A stretch of DNA of 64,000 bases from JAMHWF01 sp048500255 (GCA_048500255.1 JASNYH010000007.1:124001-188000); one strand, 5' to 3'. Shown: positions 34,197 through 42,151, numbered from the stretch's first letter. The notes: generated by a model not told the origin, from the letters alone. Made by a program: numbers and translations.

Positions 34197-35300
34197 TCAA
34201 TCCAGTTTGACGCCGGCCTGGCGAATGACGGCGCGCCAGACGCGGATCTCGGAGTCGACATGGGCGCGAAACCGCTCGGGCCCGGTGGCGCGCACGTCGA
34301 GCCCCGAGGCGTCGAGCTTGGTACGCAGCGCCGGCCAGGCGAGCGCCTTGTTGATCTCGCGGCTGAGCCTGTCGACGATCGGCCGCGGCGTACCCGCCGG
34401 CGCGGCGTAGCCCCACCATCCGTCGGCGTCGTAGTCCGGCAGTCCGGCCTCGGCGATCGACGGCAGATCGGGAAACGCGCTCCAGCGCTGCTTGCTGGTG
34501 ACGGCCAGCGCACGCACGCGGCCCGTCTTGATGGCGCCCACGGCGCCCGGATAGCTGCTGAAGGTGAAGTGCACGCGCCCGCCGATCAGGTCCGTCATGG
34601 CCACCGACGTGCCCTTGTACGGCACGTGCACGACGTCGATGCCCGCCATGTGTTTGAGCATCTCGCCCATCAGGTGAGCCGTGCCTCCGTTGCCCGACGA
34701 AGCGTAGGAATACTCGCCGGGCCGCTGCTTGCACAGCGCCACGAGCTCGGCCACCGTGCGCGCCGGGAAGTGGTGGCTGCCCACCAGCAGGAACGGCGAG
34801 CCCGCGGCCAGCGTGATGAACTCGAAGTCGCGCATCGAGTCGTAGGGCAGCTTGGGCACCAGCGTGGCGTTGATGGCGTGCGCCGCCGCAACCTGCAGGA
34901 GCGTGTAGCCGTCGGGCGGCGCCGACGCGACGACCTGCGAGCCGATCACCGCGCCGGCGCCGGCACGGTTTTCGACCACCACCGGCTGGCCCAGCGTCTC
35001 CTGCAGCCGCTCTGCGACAGCGCGCGCGAGCACGTCGTTGATGGCACCCGGCGCATAGGGCACGACGATGCGGATCGGCCGGTTCGGGTAGGCCGCGACA
35101 TCGGCGGCCGACGGCGCCTGCGCCCACGACGCCGGCGCCAGCGTGAAGCCGGCGGCGGCACCGAGCAGCGTGCGCCGCGTGACGGGTGCGGTCGCTCGTG
35201 CACCGTCGGGGCCTTCGGCCCCTTCCCGGCGGGCGGGATTCGCCCGCGGACTGAGCAGCAGTCCGTTCGGTGCCGAGGGAGCGCCCTTGCGTGGGCTCAT
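34197..35300 (-). CDS. TctC/Bug-type periplasmic substrate-binding protein with repeat-extended twin-arginine signal
   Basis: A 367-residue Bug-type receptor: YPNRPIRIVVPYAPGAINDV, RAGAGAVIGSQVVASAPPDG, VVHVPYKGTSVAMTDLIGG and WWGYAAPAGTPRPIVDRLS. The signal region VTRRTLLGAAAGFTLAPASW looks like a Tat signal, but it begins only near residue 40. The 30-odd residues before it are encoded by an intergenic-type repeat at 35190-35290. The ATG at 35300 is secure because AAGGAG stands at ideal spacing and it overlaps the upstream stop codon. The function should be carboxylate capture, with a different ligand from the second copy. Confidence 0.9.
   Translation of the reverse strand: MSPRKGAPSAPNGLLLSPRANPARREGAEGPDGARATAPVTRRTLLGAAAGFTLAPASWAQAPSAADVAAYPNRPIRIVVPYAPGAINDVLARAVAERLQETLGQPVVVENRAGAGAVIGSQVVASAPPDGYTLLQVAAAHAINATLVPKLPYDSMRDFEFITLAAGSPFLLVGSHHFPARTVAELVALCKQRPGEYSYASSGNGGTAHLMGEMLKHMAGIDVVHVPYKGTSVAMTDLIGGRVHFTFSSYPGAVGAIKTGRVRALAVTSKQRWSAFPDLPSIAEAGLPDYDADGWWGYAAPAGTPRPIVDRLSREINKALAWPALRTKLDASGLDVRATGPERFRAHVDSEIRVWRAVIRQAGVKLD
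35190..35290 (-). repeat. Hairpin-rich mosaic repeat inside the N-terminal codons of a TctC gene
   Basis: The segment contains the stem-loops GGGGCC-TTC-GGCCCC and GCGGGCG-AAT-CGCCCGC and an ACTGAGCAGCAGT-type inverted repeat. This architecture is like that of the spacer at 14893-14980 and unlike secretory signal sequence. It is read in frame as about 32 residues before the twin-arginine motif. Confidence 0.65.
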
Positions 35301-36472
35301 GGTGTCTCCTTGTCGAGGTCTTCTTCGTCGTCGCCGGCGCGCGGCGGCAGCGGCGCAATGCCGCTGCCCGCGCCGCGCGGCACCGACACGGCGCCGTCGC
35401 GGGCTTCGTAGCCGCCGTACGGGTCGTCCAGCAGGTGGTCGAACTCGGCGATCTCGGCACCGCCGTGCAGCGAGCGCGCCACCGCCGCCAGGTGCGCCGC
35501 CTGCGCCGCCGCCAGCCGCGGCGCGAACACGGCGCCGAGGCGGCACGGCACCGACGCCGCCTCGCACAGGCGCAGCGCGGCGAGCGCGTTGCGCAGGCCG
35601 CCGAGATAGTGGATCTTGAGGTTGTACGAGCCCGCGGCGCGCATCGCGATCAGCTCGGTCAGGCCGGCCAGCGAGCCGATGGCCTCGTCGGCCTCGACGA
35701 GCATCGGCGCGGCGTCGCTGACGCGCTTGAGTCCTTCGCGGTCGGCCGCCGGCACCGGCTGCTCCATCACGGCCACGCCGTGCGGCCGCAAGGCGCGGCA
35801 GACGTCGATCGCGACATCGGCCGCGTAGGCCTGGTTGGCGTCGACGGCGAGGCGCACCGCAGGGCCGACCTCGGCGCGCACCGCGCGCACGCGCGCCACG
35901 TCGTCGTCGGCGCTGCCGTCGAGCTTGAGCTTGAGCGCGTGCCAGCCGCGCTGCACCAGCACGCGCGCCTGCGCGGCCATCGCGTCGGGCGCGGCGATAG
36001 GGATCAGGCGCACCGTTGGGACGGTGTCGCGCAGCCGCGTGCCGAGCAGCTGGTGCAGCGGCACGCCGGCGCTGCGCGCCGCCAGCTCGTACAGAGCCGC
36101 GACGAAGCCCGCCGCCACGCAGGGATCGTCGGGCGCGGCCTCGGCGACGACGGCGTGCAGCTCGTCGAGGCGGCGCGCGTCGGCGCCGATCAGCGCGGGC
36201 GCGACCTCGCCGATCACGCGGCGCGCGCGCGGCGCGTCGGGCGCGGCCAGCGGCGCGGCCAGCACGTGGCCCTCGCCACGCCGGCCGGTGTGAGACACGA
36301 GCGTGACGATCCAGCCGTGCACCGCGGGAATGCTGCCGCGCGCGAAGCGCCAGCCGCGATCCTGCTGGCGCAGCACGCAGGCGCGTACCTCGACGCGCCG
36401 GATCGTGCAGGCGCCACCGGCGGGCTCGGCCGCCGCGCAGGCCTTGGTGTCGAGGACGTCGTCGCGGTTCAT
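35297..36472 (-). CDS. Enolase-superfamily enzyme (mandelate racemase/muconate lactonising-like)
   Basis: A 391-residue protein. The capping domain is followed by a TIM barrel with HALKLKLDGS (the KxK base), LAVDANQAY (first metal aspartate), VMEQPVP (glutamate) and VEADEAIGSLAG (third ligand). LKIHYLGGLRNALA follows. These match the MR/MLE subgroup, whose members abstract an alpha-proton from a carboxylate and then racemise, dehydrate or lactonise. The first 22 residues, before IRRVEVRACV, look added. It is the first gene of the nine-gene operon, so it probably acts on the free acid before CoA activation. Its stop codon overlaps the TctC start (ATGA). Confidence 0.87.
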   Translation of the reverse strand: MNRDDVLDTKACAAAEPAGGACTIRRVEVRACVLRQQDRGWRFARGSIPAVHGWIVTLVSHTGRRGEGHVLAAPLAAPDAPRARRVIGEVAPALIGADARRLDELHAVVAEAAPDDPCVAAGFVAALYELAARSAGVPLHQLLGTRLRDTVPTVRLIPIAAPDAMAAQARVLVQRGWHALKLKLDGSADDDVARVRAVRAEVGPAVRLAVDANQAYAADVAIDVCRALRPHGVAVMEQPVPAADREGLKRVSDAAPMLVEADEAIGSLAGLTELIAMRAAGSYNLKIHYLGGLRNALAALRLCEAASVPCRLGAVFAPRLAAAQAAHLAAVARSLHGGAEIAEFDHLLDDPYGGYEARDGAVSVPRGAGSGIAPLPPRAGDDEEDLDKETP

Positions 36473-36475
36473 TGG

Positions 36476-36509
36476 TGGTCACCATACACCACTTCATGGA
36501 CGTTTACAA
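36476..36509 (-). promoter_or_regulatory. Sigma-70-like promoter of the catabolic operon with overlapping operator
   Basis: On the minus strand, TTGTAA (36504-36509), a 17-bp spacer and TATGGT (36481-36486) form a good sigma-70 promoter. The interrupted palindrome TGGT-C-ACCA at 36476-36484 overlaps the -10 box, and GGTG/CACC arms surround it, which is a classic repressor position. The predicted start of transcription falls at about 36473-36475, next to the ATG at 36472, so the first mRNA may be leaderless. Confidence 0.5.
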
Positions 36510-36615
36510 CCATTTGGGCCTGCTCGATTTCACCAGTTGCTGTTGTCCACTGTTTGAATAGTCTCCGCAACCGTTCTCGTTCAACCACCACGACAACCTC
36601 CGAGGAGACGATTCC

Positions 36616-37698
36616 ATGGCCATCGAGAAGAACTGCTTCGCCGTCGCCGCATGCCTCGCCGCGGCCGCCTCGGCCGCCGGCGCACAAGGCGTCACGATCT
36701 CCGGCGTCGCCGACGCGGCGGTGCGCCAGGTGCGCAACGAGGGCCGCGGCTCGGTGTCGTCACTGGCCAGCGGCGCCAACGCCACCAGCCGCATCGTCGT
36801 GCGCGGGCAGGAGGATCTCGGCGGCGGCCTGTCGGCCGGCTTCCACCTCGAGCACGGCCTGCTGCTCGACAGCGGCGCGCAGGCGGCCGGCGCCCGCTTC
36901 TGGGATCGCCGCACGACGGTGAGCCTGTCCAGCAAGTCGTTCGGCGAGCTGCGCGCCGGCCGCGACTACATCCCGAGCTATCTCAACTGGGGCCGCTTCG
37001 ATCCCTTCGCCTATGTCGGCGCGGCGAGCTCGAGCTCGCTGATCTCGGTCACGCCGGTCGGGCCGATCCGCGCTGCCTACGGCCCGGGCGCCGACCATGC
37101 GCTGACCCGCGCGAACAACACCGTGCAGTGGTGGCTGCCCGCTGGCTGGGGCGGGCTCGAGGGCCAGGTGCTCGCGGGCGCCGGCGAGGGCGGCACCGCC
37201 GCCACCGGCGGGCACAAGGTGATCGGTGCGCGGCTGGGCTATGCGTCGGGCCCGCTCGTCGTCTCGGCAGCGACGACGCGCATCGAGAACGACCTCACGG
37301 CCGGCAGTCGCCTGTCGGATCACGCGCTCGGCGGCAGCTGGGACTTCGGCGTCGCACGGGTCTCGGCCGCCGTGCGTCGTTTCGACATCGCCGACGCGCG
37401 GCAGACCAACCTGCTGCTCGGCGTGCGCGTACCCATCGGGCCGTGGGAGCTGAAGGCCTCGTGGAACCGCGCCAACCTCGCAGGCCGCGTCGGCGCCACG
37501 TCGATCGACGCCAACGACGCCACGCTGATCGGGCTCGGCGCGGTCTACAGCTTCTCGAAGCGCACCGCCGCGTATGCCACGCTGGCGCACATCTCCAACG
37601 ACGGCGCCGCCGCCTTCGTGGTCCCCGGCGGCCCCGCGGGCATGGCCGGCGGCGGCACGTCGCGCGGCGCCGAGATCGGCTTGCGGCACAGCTTCTGA
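36616..37698 (+). CDS. Outer-membrane porin (Burkholderia-type general porin)
   Basis: A 360-residue porin. A Sec signal (CFAVAACLAAAASAAGAQG) precedes GVTISGVADAAV, the usual first beta-strand. TSRIVVRGQEDLGGGLSAGF, FWDRRTTVSLSSKSFGELRA with loop 3 and the terminal RGAEIGLRHSF with the C-terminal phenylalanine required for outer-membrane insertion are all typical. GAGGAGAC precedes the ATG. It is divergent from the catabolic operon with 143 bp between the starts. TTGCTG-16-TAGTCT (36537-36564) is a possible weak promoter. It probably lets the operon's substrate into the periplasm. Confidence 0.93.
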   Translation: MAIEKNCFAVAACLAAAASAAGAQGVTISGVADAAVRQVRNEGRGSVSSLASGANATSRIVVRGQEDLGGGLSAGFHLEHGLLLDSGAQAAGARFWDRRTTVSLSSKSFGELRAGRDYIPSYLNWGRFDPFAYVGAASSSSLISVTPVGPIRAAYGPGADHALTRANNTVQWWLPAGWGGLEGQVLAGAGEGGTAATGGHKVIGARLGYASGPLVVSAATTRIENDLTAGSRLSDHALGGSWDFGVARVSAAVRRFDIADARQTNLLLGVRVPIGPWELKASWNRANLAGRVGATSIDANDATLIGLGAVYSFSKRTAAYATLAHISNDGAAAFVVPGGPAGMAGGGTSRGAEIGLRHSF

Positions 37699-37713
37699 TC
37701 GCGGGTGGCGCGT

Positions 37714-37730
37714 CCGGCGGTCGCCGCCGG
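37714..37730. terminator. Possible bidirectional terminator between porin and fliR
   Basis: The perfect hairpin CCGGCGG-TCG-CCGCCGG lies in the 88-bp gap between the convergent porin and fliR genes. There is no T-run on either side, so it may only be a barrier or mRNA-end stabiliser. Confidence 0.4.
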
Positions 37731-37786
37731 CCGCGCCTCGCTTGCCCAGCGCCGCAGCCGCAGCTTCCAGCGTTGTCGGCGAAGCT

Positions 37787-38545
37787 TCAGAACCGCGCCA
37801 GCATCTGCTCGAGCGCCATCGTGAACGGCCCCTGCATCATCGGCAGCGTCAGCAAGACGCCGAGCAGGCCGACGCCGAGCGTGATCGGGAAGCCGATCGC
37901 GAACACGTTCATCTGCTGCGCCACGCGTGCGATGACGCCGAGCACGAGGTTGACGAACAGCAGCATCGCGATCAGCGGCAGCGCGATCCATAGCCCGAGG
38001 CGAAAGATCTCGGCGCCCCAGGTCTCGGGCCGCACGGCGCGCAGGAAGGCAAAGGGCTCGGGCCCGACGGGAAAGCTGTGGAAACTCTGCATCACGGCGG
38101 CGATGACGAGCAGGTGGCCGTTGATGATGATGAACAGGAACGCCACCGTCGTGCCGAAGAAGCGGCTCGTCGCCGTCGTCTGGCCGCCCGTCGCGGGGTC
38201 GAAGAAGCCGGCGTAGTTCAGGCCCATCTGCAGGCCGACCAGCTCGCCGGCGAACTCGATCGCGGCGAACACGATGCGCACGGCGAAGCCGATCGACATG
38301 CCCACCAGCAGCTGCTGCGCGACGGCGACGAAGGCCGCCGGCGAGTCGAGCGCGACGCGCGGCATCTCGGGCAGCAGCGCCTGCGCCGCGAAGGCGATCA
38401 AGCCGGCCAAGCCGATGCGAACGCGCAGCGGCACGACGCGCTGGCCGAACACGGGCATCGTCGTGAACACGGCCAGCACGCGCAGGAAGGGCCAGAGCAG
38501 CGGGCTGATCCAGTCGATCAGCTGCGCTTCGCTGAAGGTCAGCAT
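37787..38545 (-). CDS. fliR: Flagellar type III export gate protein FliR
   Basis: A 252-residue export gate subunit with six hydrophobic segments. The start MLTFSEAQLIDWISPLLWPF is standard. PLRVRIGLAGLIAFAAQALL, GLQMGLNYAGFFDPATGGQT and LPLIAMLLFVNLVLGVIARV are family signatures. The ATG at 38545, 8 bp after fliQ, is chosen over an upstream ATG at 38623 that would overlap fliQ by 70 bp. It is the last gene of the fliF-fliR operon. Confidence 0.95.
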   Translation of the reverse strand: MLTFSEAQLIDWISPLLWPFLRVLAVFTTMPVFGQRVVPLRVRIGLAGLIAFAAQALLPEMPRVALDSPAAFVAVAQQLLVGMSIGFAVRIVFAAIEFAGELVGLQMGLNYAGFFDPATGGQTTATSRFFGTTVAFLFIIINGHLLVIAAVMQSFHSFPVGPEPFAFLRAVRPETWGAEIFRLGLWIALPLIAMLLFVNLVLGVIARVAQQMNVFAIGFPITLGVGLLGVLLTLPMMQGPFTMALEQMLARF

Positions 38546-38553
38546 CTCGGCGT

Positions 38554-38823
38554 CTATCCGACGGCGCCGGGGATCGACTGCAGCGTGCGCTGCAGATACT
38601 CGACCAGCGTCGTCACCATCCACGGCCCGGCGACGGCCAGCGTGGCGACGGCGGCGACGATCTTGGGCACGAACGACAGCGTCGCCTCGTGGATCTGTGT
38701 GGCGGCCTGGAAGATGCTGACGACCAGGCCGACCGCCAGCACGACGAGCAGCAGCGGCGCGGCGACGGTCAACAGCAGCAGCAGGCCGTGCTGCCCGGTC
38801 GTGAAGACTTGTTGGGCATCCAT
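38554..38823 (-). CDS. fliQ: Flagellar type III export gate protein FliQ
   Basis: An 89-residue protein with two membrane helices. MDAQQVFTTGQHGLLLLLTV and LVVGLVVSIFQAATQIHEAT-type residues (VLAVGLVVSIFQAATQIHE) and LSFVPKIVAAVATLAVAGPW are diagnostic. It forms part of the FliPQR export gate helix. It starts 5 bp after fliP. Confidence 0.96.
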   Translation of the reverse strand: MDAQQVFTTGQHGLLLLLTVAAPLLLVVLAVGLVVSIFQAATQIHEATLSFVPKIVAAVATLAVAGPWMVTTLVEYLQRTLQSIPGAVG

Positions 38824-38828
38824 TGGAG

Positions 38829-39620
38829 CTAGGTAGCGAACGAGGCGGCGAGCGAGCCGAGCAGCAGGTTCCAGCCGTCGGCGAGCACGAACAGCATCAG
38901 CTTGAACGGCAGCGCGACGAGCACCGGCGACAGCATCATCATGCCCAGGCTCATCAGCACGCTCGCCACGATCATGTCGATGACGAGGAAGGGGATGAAG
39001 ATCAGAAAGCCGATCTGGAACGCGCTCTTCAACTCGCTGGTGACGAAGGCCGGCACCAGCACCTTGAACGGCACGTCCTCCGATTTCACGCCGGCGTCGA
39101 GCTTGGCGAGGCGTGCGAACAGCATCACGTCGGACTGGCGCGTCTGCTTGAGCATGAACTCGCGCATCGGCGACTCGCCGCGACGCAGCGCCTCGTCGAA
39201 GGCGATGCGGTTCTCGGCATAGGGCTGCCAGGCCTGCGCGTAGACCTTGTCGATCGTCGGGCTCATCACGAAGAAGGTGAGGAACAGGCTCAGCCCGACG
39301 ATCACCTGGTTGGGCGGCGCCGCCTGCGTGCCCAGCGCCTGGCGCAGCAGCGACAGCACGATGACGATGCGCGTGAAGCCCGTCATCAGCAGCAACACGG
39401 CGGGCAGGAACGACAGCGCCGTGAAGAACAGCAGCGTCTGGATCGGCACCGAATAGCTCGTGCCGCCGGCGCCCTGGCCGATCACCAGCGGCAGGCCGGG
39501 GCCGGGCGCGGCGGCGGTCTGCGCTACAGCCGGCAGCGCGAATGCCGACAACACCGACACGGCCGCGAGCGCGGCGGCGCGGCGCAGGCAGCGCCGCGAA
39601 AAATGGCTCTCAGCGCGCAC
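38829..39620 (-). CDS. fliP: Flagellar type III export gate protein FliP
   Basis: A 263-residue protein with a cleavable signal peptide (residues 1-34, ending ALPAVAQ). The membrane domain follows: VLLLMTGFTRIVIVLSLLRQ, LFLTFFVMSPTIDKVYAQAW, FKVLVPAFVTSELKSAFQIG and FLIFIPFLVIDMIVASVLMS. These are nearly invariant FliP signatures. The start overlaps the fliO end by 11 bp. Confidence 0.97.
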   Translation of the reverse strand: MRAESHFSRRCLRRAAALAAVSVLSAFALPAVAQTAAAPGPGLPLVIGQGAGGTSYSVPIQTLLFFTALSFLPAVLLLMTGFTRIVIVLSLLRQALGTQAAPPNQVIVGLSLFLTFFVMSPTIDKVYAQAWQPYAENRIAFDEALRRGESPMREFMLKQTRQSDVMLFARLAKLDAGVKSEDVPFKVLVPAFVTSELKSAFQIGFLIFIPFLVIDMIVASVLMSLGMMMLSPVLVALPFKLMLFVLADGWNLLLGSLAASFAT

Positions 39621-39984
39621 CGTCGGCCCCCTTCGCGTCGTCGCGCGGGCGCGGCTGCAGCTTGGCGAGCAGCTGGGAGAACGGATCGGCGGGCGCCGCC
39701 GGCGGGAACACGGCGTCGTCCTGCGGCGCCATCGTGTGCAGCGTCGTGATCGACTGCGGCGTCACGCCCAGCACCAGCCAGCGCCGCGCCTCCCCCGTGC
39801 CGACCTCGACGGTGACCAGGCGCTGGCTCGGCGAAAGCGGCAGCGCGGCGACGCTGCGCATCGCGCCCGCCGCGCCGCCGGCCGTGCCGAAGCGGCCGCT
39901 GCGCTTGAGCAGCCACAGCACGACGGGGATCGCCGCGACGATCGCGACGAACCACAACAACGAGAGGCTCGCCGAAGCATTCAT
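39610..39984 (-). CDS. fliO: Flagellar biosynthesis protein FliO
   Basis: A 124-residue protein that helps FliP assembly. One N-terminal membrane helix (LLWFVAIVAAIPVVLWLLKR) precedes a cytoplasmic domain with LSPSQRLVTVEVGTGEARRW and LVLGVTPQSITTLHTM, the usual FliO strands, and a Pro/Asp-rich tail. It lies between fliN and fliP as in most operons, 29 bp after fliN. Confidence 0.9.
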   Translation of the reverse strand: MNASASLSLLWFVAIVAAIPVVLWLLKRSGRFGTAGGAAGAMRSVAALPLSPSQRLVTVEVGTGEARRWLVLGVTPQSITTLHTMAPQDDAVFPPAAPADPFSQLLAKLQPRPRDDAKGADGAR

Positions 39985-40013
39985 GACGGGAACGGCAGGG
40001 TGCGAAGGAAACG

Positions 40014-40463
40014 TCAGGTCGTCTTCGACAGCCGCCGCATGCGCTCGCTCGGCGTCACGATGTCGGTCAGGCGGATGCCGAACTTGTCGTTGACGACGAC
40101 GACTTCGCCCTGCGCGATCAGGTAGCCGTTGACGAGCACGTCCATCGGCTCGCCGGCCAGCGCGTCGAGCTCGACGACGGAGCCCTGCGCGAGCTGCAGG
40201 ATGTGCTTGATCGGCACGCGCTTGCGACCCAGCTCCACGGTGATCTGCACCGGGATGTCGAGAATCATGTTGATGTCGTTGCCCGGGCCCGCCCCCGCGC
40301 TCGGCGCGAAGTTGGCGAACTCGGCCGGAGCGACGCTCTCGGCGACCTGCGTGGCCTGCGGATTGGCCTCGGCCAGCGCGGCGGCCCAGTCGGCGGCCAC
40401 CGAGTCGGTGTCCTGCGCCGGCGCGTCGTGCGCCATCGCGTTGCTGCTCGTCTCAGACGACAT
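40014..40463 (-). CDS. fliN: Flagellar motor switch protein FliN
   Basis: A 149-residue C-ring protein. The first 65 residues are acidic and variable. The SpoA domain follows: NMILDIPVQITVELGRKRVP, IKHILQLAQGSVVELDALAG and PMDVLVNGYLIAQGEVVVVN, then DKFGIRLTDIVTPSERMRRL. Its start overlaps the end of fliM by 11 bp. Confidence 0.96.
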   Translation of the reverse strand: MSSETSSNAMAHDAPAQDTDSVAADWAAALAEANPQATQVAESVAPAEFANFAPSAGAGPGNDINMILDIPVQITVELGRKRVPIKHILQLAQGSVVELDALAGEPMDVLVNGYLIAQGEVVVVNDKFGIRLTDIVTPSERMRRLSKTT

Positions 40464-41457
40464 GCGAGTCTCCCAGCCAGCCCGCGTTGGAGCTGGTCAA
40501 CAAACGATCGATCTTGATCGAGTACTTGCCGCGCGACGTGCCGTAGTGGCAGTCGAACACCGGCACGCCGTCGACCTTGGCCTGGATCACGGGCGCGAGG
40601 TCGAGCTCGACGAAGTCGCCGGGCTTGAACGACAGCAGCTGCTCGACGGTGGCCGGTGCCGTGCCGAGCTCGGCGACGAGCTCGACCTCGGCGGCCTGGA
40701 TCTGCGACTTGAGCAGGTTGACCCAGCGCCGGTCGGGCTCGTTGGAGTCGCCCTGCACCGTCGAATAGAGCACATCGCGGATCGGCTCGAGCGTCGCGTA
40801 GGGGATGCAGAAGTGCACCGTGCCCGTGGTGTCGCCGATCTCGAGCGTGAACGACGACGCGACGACGATCTCGCTGGGCGTCGCGATGTTCGCGAACTGC
40901 GGCTGCATCTCGGAGCGCTGGTACTCGAGCTCGAGCGGATAGACGCCGGCCCAGGCCTTTTTGTACTCCGCCATGACGACCTCGAGCAGGCGCAGGATGA
41001 TGCGCTGCTCGGTAGGCGAGAAGTCGCGCCCCTCGATGCGCGTGTGGAACTTGCCGACGCCTCCGAACACGGCGTCGATGACGGCGAACACGAGCGACGG
41101 GTCGCACACGATCAGCCCCGAGCCGCGCAGCGGACGCACGCTGACGATGTTGAAGTTGGTCGGCACGACGATCTCGTGCAGGAAGGCGCTGAACTTGAGC
41201 ACCTTGACGCCCGACAGCGAAACCTCGGGGCTCTTGCGGATGAAGTTGAACAGCCCGATGCGGATGTTGCGGGCGAAGCGCTCGTTGATGATCTCCATCG
41301 TGGGCATGCGCCCACGCACGATGCGCTCCTGGCTCGCCAGGTTGTACTCGCGGATGCCGCCCTCGGGCAGCTCCTCGCGGTCGAGCTTCTGGCTTTCGCC
41401 GGTGATGCCCTGCAGCAGCGCGTCGACTTCGTCTTGCGAGAGGATCTGCTGATTCAT
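40453..41457 (-). CDS. fliM: Flagellar motor switch protein FliM
   Basis: A 334-residue C-ring protein that receives phosphorylated CheY. The N-terminal CheY-binding peptide is MNQQILSQDEVDALLQGITG. The middle domain (YNLASQERIVRGRMPTMEII, GGVGKFHTRIEGRDFSPTEQ) contacts FliG, and the C-terminal SpoA domain (VELVAELGTAPATVEQLLSF) contacts FliN. The ATG at 41457 is chosen because it gives the conserved N-terminus; the open frame continues to 41514 through repeat sequence. Confidence 0.97.
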   Translation of the reverse strand: MNQQILSQDEVDALLQGITGESQKLDREELPEGGIREYNLASQERIVRGRMPTMEIINERFARNIRIGLFNFIRKSPEVSLSGVKVLKFSAFLHEIVVPTNFNIVSVRPLRGSGLIVCDPSLVFAVIDAVFGGVGKFHTRIEGRDFSPTEQRIILRLLEVVMAEYKKAWAGVYPLELEYQRSEMQPQFANIATPSEIVVASSFTLEIGDTTGTVHFCIPYATLEPIRDVLYSTVQGDSNEPDRRWVNLLKSQIQAAEVELVAELGTAPATVEQLLSFKPGDFVELDLAPVIQAKVDGVPVFDCHYGTSRGKYSIKIDRLLTSSNAGWLGDSHVV

Positions 41458-41483
41458 GGCGTGCTCGTCGCAAAGGCGAAAGG

Positions 41484-41565
41484 ATCCAGGCAACCCGGCA
41501 CCGGGCCGCCCCAAGGCGGGTTGCCCGCCCCCGCGGGGGGCCGGCGCCGAAGGCGACTGGAGGTC
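41484..41565 (-). repeat. Intergenic mosaic repeat between fliL and fliM
   Basis: The 112-bp spacer carries, in the opposite orientation, TTGGGGCGGCCCGG from the core shared by 12747-12774 and 31404-31431. A CCCCCGCGGGGG hairpin and GGCGCCGAAGGCG follow. It separates two genes that are usually close together. Confidence 0.65.
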
Positions 41566-41569
41566 GTCA

Positions 41570-42151
41570 TCACTGAATGATGAAATGCGAGAAGTGGACG
41601 TGGCGCACCGGGCTCTCGTCGTCCTCGGGGTCGACGGGTACGCCGCGCACCGGCGCGAGGCCCATCGCCAGTGCGACTTCGGCCTGGATTTCGCGCGCGA
41701 GCTGCTCCTTGCCGGCGCGCGTGAGCAGCTCGGGCGAGGTCTTGTGCGCGAGGATCATCAGCACGCCGTTGCGGATCGCCGGCATGTAGAGCTTGATCTG
41801 GTCGCCAACCTTGGCGTCGGCGATCTCGAGCGACACGGCGACCTGCACGAAGCGCTCGGCCTCCTTGTCGGCCAGGTTGACGGTGAACTGCTCGAGCGCG
41901 ACGAACACGGGCGGCGCCTTGGGCCTGGACGGCTTGGGCTCGGGCGCGGCGATCTCGGCGTCGCCCTCCTCGCCCTCCTCGGCGGCCTCGGCCGCCTGCT
42001 GCGCGGCGCGGTACTTCAGCCACGCGAACGCGCCGCCGCCGGCCAGCGCGAGCAAGAGCAGCGCGCCGGCAAGCATCACGACGAGCTTCTTCGACAGACG
42101 CTTCTTCTTCGGCGTTGCATCGGAGGCGTCGGCGACCGCGGCAGTGGACAT
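41570..42151 (-). CDS. fliL: Flagellar basal-body-associated protein FliL
   Basis: A 193-residue inner-membrane protein that supports stators. A basic N-terminus (KKKRLSKKLVVM) precedes one membrane helix (LAGALLLLALAGGGAFAWLK). An acidic, Ala/Glu-rich linker of about 40 residues leads to the periplasmic domain with FVALEQFTVNLADKEAERFV, LEIADAKVGDQIKLYMPAIR and the end VRHVHFSHFIIQ. It lies between fliK and fliM as usual. Confidence 0.95.
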   Translation of the reverse strand: MSTAAVADASDATPKKKRLSKKLVVMLAGALLLLALAGGGAFAWLKYRAAQQAAEAAEEGEEGDAEIAAPEPKPSRPKAPPVFVALEQFTVNLADKEAERFVQVAVSLEIADAKVGDQIKLYMPAIRNGVLMILAHKTSPELLTRAGKEQLAREIQAEVALAMGLAPVRGVPVDPEDDESPVRHVHFSHFIIQ

